In this document: one piece after another, positions 35,143 through 43,298 of the stretch | Layout of the letters: each line of letters begins with the position of its first letter | Numbering within the stretch: position 1 is the first letter of the stretch | Origin: Mesorhizobium loti | GTDB taxonomy: Bacteria > Pseudomonadota > Alphaproteobacteria > Rhizobiales > Rhizobiaceae | Direction: 5' to 3' | Length of the DNA stretch: 64,000 nt | NCBI GenBank assembly: GCA_002356515.1 | Contig: AP017605.1 | Coordinates: forward strand, 806,001-870,000 | Notes under the pieces: model-generated | What the model saw: the letters and a program-made list of their open reading frames with translations, nothing else | What the model was told of the DNA's origin: nothing | Databases searched by the model: none | Translations under genes and position numbers: made by a program

Positions 35143-35156
35143 TTGAAACGCTTCAA
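35143..35156. promoter_or_regulatory. LacI-type operator TTGAAACGCTTCAA
   Basis: A 14-bp near-perfect palindrome with the central CG typical of LacI-family operators, 15 bp before the TTG start of a gene whose product has a LacI HTH. It probably mediates autoregulation and control of the downstream transport operon. Confidence 0.6.
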
Positions 35157-35170
35157 TCGGAACCAGGCAA

Positions 35171-36352
35171 TTGCAACGCAAGCGCCCTACCATAGCGGAT
35201 GTCGCACGGACCGCCGGTGTCTCCATCGGCACGGTGTCGAACTTCATCAATGGCACCGCCGGCCTCAGGGAAGACACACGCGAGCGCATCGAGAAGGCGG
35301 TCGCCGCGCTGATGTATCGGCCGAGTTCCTTTGCGCGGTCCCTGCCCGGCCGCGCGCCCCGCAGGCCAAAAAACCTCGATCACCTGCCAAGGCTGCTGGT
35401 CGCCGGCCGCGTCAGCGTCGACTTCCTGTGCCGTGTCGACGTGCTGCCGCATCGCGACGACCGCATCACCGCCAGCCATATCGAAAAGGCGTTGGGCGGG
35501 CCGGCCGCCAATCTCGCGGTTGCCGCGGCCGGCGTTGGCGCGCCCTACGCTCTTGACGTGGAACTGGCGACGGCGGTCGGCAGGGACGCCGAAAGCGACT
35601 GGGCCTTGGGCGAGCTCGCCAAGCTGGGTGTCCACGCCTTGCCGATCCGCAGCACGCCCAACAACCGGCTTTCGCAGGCGATCGTCATCATCGAGCGCAA
35701 CGGCAGCCGCACCATCATCAGCGAACCGTTCGAGCTTGGCGAGGTCGACCTGACCGCCAATCTGGACATCCAGCCCGAGCAGCGCCCGGCCTGTCTGCAT
35801 ATCGAAGGCTTTCACTATGAGACGATGACCGCCTCCATCGCGCGCTTTCATCAGGCAGGCTGGAAAGTGAGCCTGCATTCGGCCGGCTTGCCCAAAAGCG
35901 CTCGCACGCCGGAAACCTTCGCGCAGATGGTCAGGCAGATCGACCTGACCTTCATCAACGACGTGATGATGCGGGAGATTTTCGGCTTTCGCACCGGGAT
36001 GGCGAGCATGATCGAAGAGGTGCGGCTGATGCTGTCACGCATCAAGCCGCGCGGGACCGTCGTGCTCACCCTTGGCGAGTTTGGCGCGGTCGTCTTCCCG
36101 GCTGGCGGCGGCCCACAGATCGAGGTGCCGGCACTGCCGGTCAACCGCGTCGACGCCACCGGCGCCGGCGACAGCTTCGCCGGCATCTTCCTCAGCCTCT
36201 GGCTGCATGGCGCGTCGCTGGATGCCGCCGCCCGCTATGCCGCGATCGGCGCAAGCCTGACGACCACGGTCGAAGGCGCGCAGGGCTACATCGCGGATTT
36301 TGCCACCCTGAAGGCGACCGCCTTGGCGAATGACACTGTTATGGCAAGTTAA
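35171..36352 (+). CDS. LacI-type HTH fused to PfkB-family sugar kinase
   Basis: A 393-residue fusion. Residues 6-60 are a canonical LacI HTH with hinge (TIADVARTAGVSIGTVSNFING, RPSSFARSL). In place of the periplasmic-binding-like sensor, residues 72-390 form a PfkB/ribokinase kinase: GGPAANLAVAAAGVG (first signature) and DATGAGDSF (second signature with the catalytic Asp). The kinase looks intact, so the protein may both phosphorylate the imported sugar and use its own active site to sense it. TTG 35171 starts the frame right at the HTH. It leads the sugar-uptake operon, 53 bp ahead of the next gene. Confidence 0.9.
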   Translation: MQRKRPTIADVARTAGVSIGTVSNFINGTAGLREDTRERIEKAVAALMYRPSSFARSLPGRAPRRPKNLDHLPRLLVAGRVSVDFLCRVDVLPHRDDRITASHIEKALGGPAANLAVAAAGVGAPYALDVELATAVGRDAESDWALGELAKLGVHALPIRSTPNNRLSQAIVIIERNGSRTIISEPFELGEVDLTANLDIQPEQRPACLHIEGFHYETMTASIARFHQAGWKVSLHSAGLPKSARTPETFAQMVRQIDLTFINDVMMREIFGFRTGMASMIEEVRLMLSRIKPRGTVVLTLGEFGAVVFPAGGGPQIEVPALPVNRVDATGAGDSFAGIFLSLWLHGASLDAAARYAAIGASLTTTVEGAQGYIADFATLKATALANDTVMAS

Positions 36353-36405
36353 ATCAAAGACTTATCGATTTCTGGACATCCCCCATCGGGCGAAATCAGG
36401 AGAAT

Positions 36406-37188
36406 ATGATCATGGCGAAAGCAAAAGTCCTTCTGGTCGGCGAGAGCTGGATGAGTTCGGCGACCCACTATAAGGGCTTCGACCAGTTCGGCAGCGTCAC
36501 CTTCCATCTCGGCGCAACACCGCTCGTTGCAGCCCTGAAGGACAGCGAGTTCGATCTTGAGTACATGCCGGCCCATGAGGCGGTCGAAAAGCTGCCCTTC
36601 ACCATGGAAGGCCTGTTGCAATACAAGGCGATCATCCTCTCCGACATCGGCGCGAACTCGCTGCTGCTCCATCCCGATGTCTGGCTGCACGGCAAGACGG
36701 TCCCCAACCGGCTCAAGCTTCTGCGCGACTGGACGCTGGCCGGCGGCGGCCTGATCATGATCGGCGGCTATTTCTCCTTCCAGGGCATCGACGGCAAGGC
36801 CCGCTGGCACCGCACGGCTGTCGAGGATGCGCTGCCGGTGACCTGCCTTCCCAATGACGACCGACTGGAAATCCCCGAGGGCTTTCGGCCTGCGATCACC
36901 GGCCCCAGGGATCATCCGCTGTTTGCCGGCATCGACGGTGAATGGCCCATTCTTCTCGGCGCCAACGAGGTCGTTGCCCGCGACCAGGACGATGTCGAAG
37001 TGCTGGCGCGGCTGCCGCAGGACCAGGGCGGCCACCCGCTGCTGGTCACCGGGCGCCATGGCGAGGGTCGCACCCTGGTCTGGACGTCGGATATCGGCCC
37101 GCACTGGCTGCCCAACAGCTTCGTCGAATGGCCCGGCTATGCGCGCCTTTGGACCAATGTGCTGCGCTGGGTGAGCAAAGCCGTCTAG
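36406..37188 (+). CDS. GATase1-like protein (PF07090/DUF1355 type)
   Basis: A 260-residue cytoplasmic protein. It begins AKVLLVGESWMSSATHYKGFD and has IILSDIGANSLLLHP, GGGLIMIGGYFSFQG and GRTLVWTSDIGPHWLP, the pattern of the putative glutamine amidotransferase family related to ThuA. No nucleophilic cysteine elbow is visible, so true amidotransferase activity is unlikely; family members often sit in sugar transport operons. AGGAG precedes ATG 36406 closely; ATG 36412 is an alternative. It lies between the regulator-kinase and the transporter genes. Confidence 0.75.
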   Translation: MIMAKAKVLLVGESWMSSATHYKGFDQFGSVTFHLGATPLVAALKDSEFDLEYMPAHEAVEKLPFTMEGLLQYKAIILSDIGANSLLLHPDVWLHGKTVPNRLKLLRDWTLAGGGLIMIGGYFSFQGIDGKARWHRTAVEDALPVTCLPNDDRLEIPEGFRPAITGPRDHPLFAGIDGEWPILLGANEVVARDQDDVEVLARLPQDQGGHPLLVTGRHGEGRTLVWTSDIGPHWLPNSFVEWPGYARLWTNVLRWVSKAV

Positions 37189-37216
37189 CCAATCCGCAGT
37201 CACCGGGGAACCCGTC

Positions 37217-37987
37217 ATGACAGAGCCTTTTCTTGTGGCCAGAAACATCGCCAAGCGCTTTGGCGCGCTGACAGCGCTTTCAAATGTCGACTTGGATATC
37301 CGTTCCGGCGAGGTGCTGGCGCTGCTCGGCGACAATGGCGCGGGCAAATCGACCTTCATCAAGATCCTGGCCGGCGCCCATCCGCCCAGCGATGGCGAAC
37401 TCGTCATCGAGGGCAATCCGGTTGCCTTTCATTCGCCCAAGGATGCAGCCTCATCGGGGATCGCAACGATCTTCCAGGAACTGGCACTTTCCGAGAACCT
37501 GTCGATCGCCGAAAACGTCTTTCTCGGCCGCGAATTGAAACGCTCCATTTTGGGCATTCCGTTTCTGAAGCGCCAGGAAATGCGCCAGCGCGTCGATGGC
37601 CTGCTGAAGGAACTCGATGCCCATATTTCCGATCCGGAAGCGCCTGTCGGCAGCCTGTCGGGCGGCCAGCGCCAGGCTGTCGCCATCTGCAGGGCGCTCA
37701 ATCTGAATGCCAAGCTGGTCATCATGGACGAGCCGACGGCGGCCCTTGCCGTCGCCGAGACCCGCAAGGTGCTGGCGCTGACACGGCGGCTCGCCGCGCG
37801 CGGCTGCGCCGTCGTCCTCATCAGCCACAACATTTCCGAAGTCTTCGAGGTTGCCGACCGCATCGTGGTGTTCCGGCGCGGCCGCAAGGTGGCCGAGCGG
37901 CTGGCCACCGAGACCAATCACGAGGAAGTCGTTTCGCTCATAACAGGCGCTCATCCCGACGTGCGGGCGCTCGAAAAAACAAACTGA
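37217..37987 (+). CDS. Sugar ABC transporter ATP-binding protein (single-domain, FrcA-like)
   Basis: A 256-residue ATPase powering the adjacent permeases at the inner membrane. Walker A GDNGAGKST at residues 38-46, Q-loop FQE, signature LSGGQRQ, Walker B VIMDEPTAAL and switch His in LISHN are all present. Having one nucleotide domain rather than two is the fructose (FrcA)-type layout of carbohydrate uptake transporters. It lies 28 bp after the GATase1-like gene and 34 bp before the binding-protein gene. Confidence 0.92.
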   Translation: MTEPFLVARNIAKRFGALTALSNVDLDIRSGEVLALLGDNGAGKSTFIKILAGAHPPSDGELVIEGNPVAFHSPKDAASSGIATIFQELALSENLSIAENVFLGRELKRSILGIPFLKRQEMRQRVDGLLKELDAHISDPEAPVGSLSGGQRQAVAICRALNLNAKLVIMDEPTAALAVAETRKVLALTRRLAARGCAVVLISHNISEVFEVADRIVVFRRGRKVAERLATETNHEEVVSLITGAHPDVRALEKTN

Positions 37988-38021
37988 AACGCACGTCATT
38001 TCCAGAGAGGATCAAACCAAA

Positions 38022-39008
38022 ATGCTTTCACAGTTCAAGAAAGTGCTCGCCGCCTCCGCGCTCTCCCTTATTGTCGCAACGGCCGCCCATGCCGCCGACA
38101 AGCACAAGGTCGCCTTTGTCCCGCAGCTGATCGGCATCCCCTATTTCAACGCCATGGAAGCCGGCGGCAATCGTGCCGCCAAGGATCTCGGCGTCGACTT
38201 CATCTATTCCGGCCCGGTCGACACCAATCCGGTCGACCAGCTGCAGATCGTCCAGAACCTGATCGACCAGGGCGTCGAGGCGGTCTCGGTCAGCGTGCTT
38301 GATGCCTCCAGCATCGCCCCCGTCGTCGAGGCCGCCAAGGCGAAGGGCATCAAACTGTTCACCAGCGACAGCGATGCGCCCGACAGCGGCCGCGCGGTCT
38401 ATGTGGCGCAGGCGACCGACGAAGGCCTTGGCACGACGATCATCGACGAACTCGTCAAGCGCGTCGGCGAGGACGCGACGATCGGCATCGTCTCCGGCGA
38501 GGCGACCGCGTCCAACCTCAACGCCTGGATCGGCTTCATGCAGAAGCAAGCCACCGCCAAATATCCGAAGCTGAAGCTGCTGGCGCCGCAATTCGCCGGC
38601 GGCACGGCGGAGCGCGCCGCGCAGATATCAGGCGATATCATGGCCGCCAATCCCGACATCAAGGCCATCATCGCCGTCGCTTCCTCGACTTGCCCGGGTG
38701 TCGCCCAGGCCATCGAGACCGCCGGCAAGATCGGCTCGGTCATCGGCGCCGGCTATTGCAGCCCGAACACGGCGCGCTCCTACCTGAAGAGCGGCGCTTT
38801 CGGCTTCACCGTGCTGTGGGATCCCGAGCAGCTCGGCTATCTCACGGTGTGGGCCGGCAAACAACTGATCGACGGCAAGGCCTTCGAGGCCGAGAACAAG
38901 ATCGCCGGCCTGGAAAAGCCTGTCACCTATGATGCCGCCAAGGGCATCCTGCTGCTTGGACCGCCGGCTGTCTTCACCAAGGACAATGTCGACAAGTTCA
39001 ACTTCTGA
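38022..39008 (+). CDS. Sugar ABC transporter periplasmic substrate-binding protein
   Basis: A 328-residue exported binding protein. The signal peptide (LAASALSLIVATAAHA, cut after AHA) is followed by the ribose/galactose-type (peripla_BP_4) fold: KVAFVPQLIGIPYFNAMEAGG, VDTNPVDQLQIVQNLIDQGVEAV, TSDSDAPDSGR. Some close relatives bind autoinducer-2 or rhamnose; the ligand here is unknown. GAGAGGA precedes the ATG. It is the third transport-related gene of the operon. Confidence 0.9.
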   Translation: MLSQFKKVLAASALSLIVATAAHAADKHKVAFVPQLIGIPYFNAMEAGGNRAAKDLGVDFIYSGPVDTNPVDQLQIVQNLIDQGVEAVSVSVLDASSIAPVVEAAKAKGIKLFTSDSDAPDSGRAVYVAQATDEGLGTTIIDELVKRVGEDATIGIVSGEATASNLNAWIGFMQKQATAKYPKLKLLAPQFAGGTAERAAQISGDIMAANPDIKAIIAVASSTCPGVAQAIETAGKIGSVIGAGYCSPNTARSYLKSGAFGFTVLWDPEQLGYLTVWAGKQLIDGKAFEAENKIAGLEKPVTYDAAKGILLLGPPAVFTKDNVDKFNF

Positions 39009-39015
39009 GCCGGAC

Positions 39016-40002
39016 ATGACCGCGGTGCGACAGTCTGCAAACGGTGTCTTCTCCATGAACGGACGAGAGTGGTCTCTGCTTGTCGCCTGTTTGCTGGCGA
39101 TCCTCATCTTTTCTGTCGCATCGCCCCACTACGCCACCTCGGGCAACGTGGCGACGGTGCTGCGCAACAGCGTCGAACTGCTGCTGATCGGCCTTGGCAT
39201 GACCTTGCTTCTGGCCATGGGCGGCATCGATGTGTCGATCGGCATCGTCATGGGGCTCGCGGCCATCGCCATCGGCCGCGCGCTCGGTGCCGACGGCAAT
39301 CCGGTGCTGGCGATCATTGTCGGCCCGCTGGTCGGGGCCTTGCTGGGATGCGTGACGGCAACCGTCGTCGTGCTGGGCCGCGTTCCGGCCATCGTCGGAA
39401 CGCTCGGCCTGCTCGGCGTCTACCGCACCGCCGTCTTCGTCCTGCTCGGCGGGCAATGGCTTTCCGGCCTGCCCTCGAGCCTCACCGATGTTCTTGCAAC
39501 CACCATACTTGGTGTCCCGGTTCCTGCCCTGGTGATCGCCATGGCCTATCTCATCGTCTGGCTGGCGTTGCGGCGAACGCCCTATGGGCTGCATCTGCTG
39601 GCGATCGGCAATTCGGAGGAAAAGGCGCGGCTGTCGGGCATCCCGGTCATCAAGACCCGCTTCATGACCTTCCTCATCAGCGGCCTTCTGACCGGCATTG
39701 CCGCCACTTTCTATGTCGCCACCTACCGCAATGTCGAAATGACGATCGGCAGCACGCTGGCGCTCGATGCCATTGCCGCGGTCATTCTCGGCGGCACCAG
39801 CATATTGGGCGGCAAATGCAGCCTGATCGGCACCGTGCTCGGCGTGCTGCTTCTGAGAATCCTCCAGAACGGATTGCTGCTGATCGGCGTCCCCTCGCTC
39901 TGGCAGCCCGTCGTCACCGGCGTTCTCATCATCGGCGTGCTCGGCTTTGAGGCTGTCTCCAACCGGCTGCCGCTTGGCCTGATACAGCGGGCCCGCGCAT
40001 GA
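39016..40002 (+). CDS. Sugar ABC transporter permease
   Basis: A 328-residue inner-membrane permease of the RbsC/BPD_transp_2 type with about ten helices. Marks are LLLIGLGMTLLLAMGGIDVSIG, YGLHLLAIGNSEEKARLSGI (the coupling helix) and AVILGGTSILGG near the end. ATG 39016 lies seven bases after the binding-protein stop. It pairs with the next permease as a heterodimer. Confidence 0.9.
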   Translation: MTAVRQSANGVFSMNGREWSLLVACLLAILIFSVASPHYATSGNVATVLRNSVELLLIGLGMTLLLAMGGIDVSIGIVMGLAAIAIGRALGADGNPVLAIIVGPLVGALLGCVTATVVVLGRVPAIVGTLGLLGVYRTAVFVLLGGQWLSGLPSSLTDVLATTILGVPVPALVIAMAYLIVWLALRRTPYGLHLLAIGNSEEKARLSGIPVIKTRFMTFLISGLLTGIAATFYVATYRNVEMTIGSTLALDAIAAVILGGTSILGGKCSLIGTVLGVLLLRILQNGLLLIGVPSLWQPVVTGVLIIGVLGFEAVSNRLPLGLIQRARA

Positions 40003-40958
40003 AAACGCTCCGCAATCTGCAGGGCCCAGCCCTCACCTTGGCATTGCTGTGTGCGCTCTGGCTGGTCGTGATCGTCGGCCTGCTGGCGCTTAGGCCTTCG
40101 GTCTTCAATCTCGGCACCGTCACCACCATCCTTCAGTTCTCGACCATCCTGGCGCTGGTCGGCCTCGGCCAGGCGCTGGTCATCCTGGCTGGCGGCGCCG
40201 GAATAGACCTGTCGGTCGGCGGCGCGGTCTCGCTCTCGGCCATCCTTGCCATGCTTTGCATCAAGCTGGGCCTGCCACCTGTCCTGCTGCCGGCCGTCTG
40301 CATCCTGGCCGGGGCGCTGCTCGGTGCGTTGAACGGATGGCTGGTCAACGGGCTGGCGCTTCTCCCCTTCATTGCGACGCTCGGCACATTCTTCGTCTAT
40401 TCCGGCGCGGCACTTGCCGTCACCGGCGGCGCGGCACAGGCAGGCGTACCGTCATGGCTGCTCCTGTGGGGGCGTGGCGTCGTCATGGGCATTCCCATGC
40501 CTTTCCTCACGCTCGCCATCCCGTGCTTCGTCCTGGCCGGCCTGGTGCTGATCTCGACGGCCTGGGGGCGCTGGATCTATGCCATGGGCTTCAATGAACG
40601 CTCGGCCAAACTGGTCGGCATTCCGGTCGATCGCGTGCGCTTCATTCTCTATTGCTTGAGCGGCGCGCTCGCTGGTGCCGCCGGTCTGGTTTCGCTGGCC
40701 TGGCTCGGCAGCGGCAGGCCCAATATTGGCCAGAACCTCGAACTCGAATCGCTGACCGCCGCCATGCTCGGAGGCATCGTCATCACCGGTGGTCGCGGTG
40801 GCGTCGGCGGCGTGTTCGCGGCCGTCCTGCTGCTGGTCACGCTCAAGACCGGCCTTCTGCAATTGAACATCAACACGGTTTGGCAGGTGGGGATTGTCGG
40901 CGCCCTTCTGGTTTTCGTCCTTCTCGCCGACCGACTTTCCCAACGTTGGAGATCATGA
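39999..40958 (+). CDS. Sugar ABC transporter permease
   Basis: A 319-residue RbsC-type permease, second half of the heterodimer. It has ILAGGAGIDLSVGG, the IYAMGFNERSAKLVGIPVDR coupling helix and AAMLGGIVITGGRGGVGG. Its ATG overlaps the preceding permease stop by four bases (ATGA) and its own stop overlaps the M20 start, so all three are translationally coupled. Confidence 0.9.
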   Translation: MKTLRNLQGPALTLALLCALWLVVIVGLLALRPSVFNLGTVTTILQFSTILALVGLGQALVILAGGAGIDLSVGGAVSLSAILAMLCIKLGLPPVLLPAVCILAGALLGALNGWLVNGLALLPFIATLGTFFVYSGAALAVTGGAAQAGVPSWLLLWGRGVVMGIPMPFLTLAIPCFVLAGLVLISTAWGRWIYAMGFNERSAKLVGIPVDRVRFILYCLSGALAGAAGLVSLAWLGSGRPNIGQNLELESLTAAMLGGIVITGGRGGVGGVFAAVLLLVTLKTGLLQLNINTVWQVGIVGALLVFVLLADRLSQRWRS

Positions 40959-42274
40959 TGCCATCCAAAGAAGAGATCATCGCCGCACGCGTCGAGGCCG
41001 CCGCCGACCGCATCGTCGCAACGTTGAGCGATCTCGTCGCCTTCCCCTCCATCGTGAAATCCAATCCGAAGGAGGCCGGGCCAGGCGAGCGTGACTGCCA
41101 GCTCTATCTGCAAAAACGCATCGAAGCGCTCGGCTTCACCACCGATCTCTGGGATCCGGACGGTCCGGCGCTCTATGAAAAATACAAGGGACGCGCCGGC
41201 GCCAACAAGGGCAGGACTTTTGACGGCCGGCCCAATCTCGGCGGCGTCCTGAAGGGTACGGGCGGCGGACGCTCCATCATGCTCACCGGCCATATCGACG
41301 TCGTCCCACCCGGCGCCGCCAGCCATTGGACGACCGACCCGTTCCAGCCCGTCCTCAAGGATGGATTCCTGCACGGCCGCGGCACGGTCGACATGAAAGG
41401 CGGCGTCGCCTGTATGCTCATGGCCGTCGAAATCCTCAGGGAGCTCGACATTCCCCTGTCCGGCGACATCGTCTTCACCACTGTCGTCGACGAGGAGATC
41501 GGCGGCATGGGCTCGCTTGCCATGGTCGATCGCGGCTTTCACGCCGACGCCGGCATCATGACCGAACCGACGGCAAACAAGATCGCACCGCTCTGCCACG
41601 GCATATTGTGGGGCAAGATCATCATCGACGGCATAGGCGGCCATGCGGAGTTGACGCCGAACGCCTGGTATTCGAGCGGCCCGGTCGATGCCGTCCAGCT
41701 TTGCCGGCAAATCCTCGACGGCATCGACATTCTCAACCGGCGCTGGATGTTCGATCCCAAGAAGAACCATCCGCTGATGGACCTGCCCAATCAGATCATC
41801 GTCACCCAGATCAATGCCGGCGAACACCCCTCCTCCATGGCCGGACGCGGCGAGATCATCATCGACGCGCAATACCTGCCGAGTGAACATGACGAGTTCA
41901 GGCTGGGCGGCAACGTCAAACGCGAAATCGAAGAGCACATCGCCAACGTCTGCCAGGCGGACCCCTATCTGCGGAAACATCCAGCCCGCGTCGAATGGAT
42001 CCTCGACGCCGATTGCGCCGAGATCCCGTCGGACAATCCGTTCGTCGGCGTCTTTCAGCAGGCGGTCGAGGAAGCCAATCTGTCGCCGATCCTCAGCGGT
42101 TTCGGCGCGCACAGCGACATCGGCCTGCCGACCGGGCTTGGCAACACGCCGACCGTCAATTTCGGCCCCGGCGACCCGGCGCAGGCGCATCAGCCGAACG
42201 AACGGGTCTCGGTGCGTGATCTCGTCGATTGCACAAAGGCGATCGCGATTGCGGTCGAGAAATGGTGTCGCTAG
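40955..42274 (+). CDS. M20-family deacylase/peptidase (ArgE/DapE type)
   Basis: A 439-residue zinc amidohydrolase or deacylase. Metal and catalytic motifs are visible: TGHIDVVPPG, GRGTVDMKGG with bridging Asp, VVDEEIGGMG with catalytic and bridging Glu, and a C-terminal GFGAHSDIGLPTGL with the final His. A lid-domain His is in GGHAELTPNAW. It ends the sugar-uptake operon, which suggests that the imported compound or an intermediate carries an N-acyl group. GGAG precedes ATG 40955; ATG 40958 is an alternative. The TAG stop lies inside a repeat element. Confidence 0.88.
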   Translation: MMPSKEEIIAARVEAAADRIVATLSDLVAFPSIVKSNPKEAGPGERDCQLYLQKRIEALGFTTDLWDPDGPALYEKYKGRAGANKGRTFDGRPNLGGVLKGTGGGRSIMLTGHIDVVPPGAASHWTTDPFQPVLKDGFLHGRGTVDMKGGVACMLMAVEILRELDIPLSGDIVFTTVVDEEIGGMGSLAMVDRGFHADAGIMTEPTANKIAPLCHGILWGKIIIDGIGGHAELTPNAWYSSGPVDAVQLCRQILDGIDILNRRWMFDPKKNHPLMDLPNQIIVTQINAGEHPSSMAGRGEIIIDAQYLPSEHDEFRLGGNVKREIEEHIANVCQADPYLRKHPARVEWILDADCAEIPSDNPFVGVFQQAVEEANLSPILSGFGAHSDIGLPTGLGNTPTVNFGPGDPAQAHQPNERVSVRDLVDCTKAIAIAVEKWCR

Positions 42275-42376
42275 AGCAATTCCAGGAAAAGTGTGAAACG
42301 GTTTTCCGTCCGGAATTGCGTCAAAACAAAGAGTTAGAGCGTTTCACCGTTTCTGTGAAATGGTGAAACGCTCTAG
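42271..42376. repeat. 106-bp palindromic rhizobial element acting as a bidirectional terminator
   Basis: Runs from CTAGAGCAATTCC to GAAACGCTCTAG between two convergent genes. The right half is a strong hairpin (AGAGCGTTTCACC 42336-42348 with GGTGAAACGCTCT 42362-42374); the left half pairs AATTCC with GGAATT and GGAAAA with TTTTCC. The M20 stop codon (42272-42274) lies inside it and the SMP-30 stop is three bases beyond it. The sequence type is familiar as a dispersed repeat of Rhizobiales; copy number was not checked. Confidence 0.75.
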
Positions 42377-42379
42377 CCC

Positions 42380-43258
42380 TCACCCGCCAAATCGCGGCTC
42401 CGGAACACCGGTCACGCCGAGGCCAGTGATGGCGAACAGGCTGCCGCGCAGAACACCGTCACCGGGAAAGCGCGGCAGCGGCGGCTTGGCCATCGAGGTG
42501 ACGTAGAGCGTGTCGAGCTTCGGCCCGCCGAACATCACGCTGGTGATCTTCTTCACCGGCATGTCGATGATGCGATCGACGGTACCGTCCGGCGCATAGC
42601 GCACCAGGCGTCCGTCATAGACCAGCGCATTCCACAGGTATCCCTCGGCATCGACAGTCGAGCCATCGGCCGCACCGCCCTTGCTCGTGTCGACGCGCAC
42701 GAAGGTGCGGCGGTTGGTGGCAGCCCCCGTGGCGATGTCGTAATCATAGGCCCAGATCTCGCCGGTCCAGGTGTCGGCGAAGTAGAAGGTGCGGTCGTCG
42801 GGGCTCCAGCACGGGCCGTTGGAGCAGATGATGCCGGAATCGATCCTGGTGACGGAGAAATCCGGATCGAGCCGGTAGAGCCCGCCGGAAGGCCCCTCCT
42901 CCATCGTGTCCATCGAGCCGGCGAAGAAGCGGCCGCGCCGATCGACCTTGCCGTCATTGAGACGGTTCATCGGCCTGTCCGGCTCCGGATCGTGGATAAA
43001 GGTCACATCGCCAGAGGCGAAATCGAGCAGATGGAAGCCGCGCTGCAGCGAGACGACCGCGCCGCTGCCATCCCTGCGCAGCGCCATCGAGCCGATCTTC
43101 ATCGGCACGTCCCAGGAGCGGATCTCGCGCCCGTCAGCGGTGGCGCGGAACACGCGCCCGTCGAAACTGTCGATCCAGTAAAGCCGCTCCTGTTCGACGT
43201 CCCACAGCGGGCCCTCGCCCAGCGTCGTCTTCACGTCCACCACGACTTCGATCTTCAT
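42380..43258 (-). CDS. SMP-30/gluconolactonase-family lactonase
   Basis: A 292-residue beta-propeller lactonase that opens aldonolactones to aldonates. The expected divalent-metal ligands are visible as Glu in TTLGEGPLWD near the N terminus, Asn in CSNGPCWSPD and Asp in GSTVDAEGYLWNAL. ATG 43258 follows AGGAGGA. It is the last gene of the minus-strand sugar cluster, 40 bp after the BKACE gene, and supplies the lactone-opening step after the dehydrogenase. Confidence 0.92.
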   Translation of the reverse strand: MKIEVVVDVKTTLGEGPLWDVEQERLYWIDSFDGRVFRATADGREIRSWDVPMKIGSMALRRDGSGAVVSLQRGFHLLDFASGDVTFIHDPEPDRPMNRLNDGKVDRRGRFFAGSMDTMEEGPSGGLYRLDPDFSVTRIDSGIICSNGPCWSPDDRTFYFADTWTGEIWAYDYDIATGAATNRRTFVRVDTSKGGAADGSTVDAEGYLWNALVYDGRLVRYAPDGTVDRIIDMPVKKITSVMFGGPKLDTLYVTSMAKPPLPRFPGDGVLRGSLFAITGLGVTGVPEPRFGG

Positions 43259-43298
43259 GCCATCCTCCTGTGTATTGGTGTGCGGCGATTTGGCCGCG

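Larger units (their letters stand above)
34816..35170. other. Control region of the LacI-kinase sugar operon
   Basis: No gene. Holds two operator-like inverted repeats (35007-35023 and 35143-35156, separate entries) and AT-rich stretches between them that could be the promoter. The weak ribosome site before the TTG start at 35171 suggests low translation of the regulator-kinase. Confidence 0.55.
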
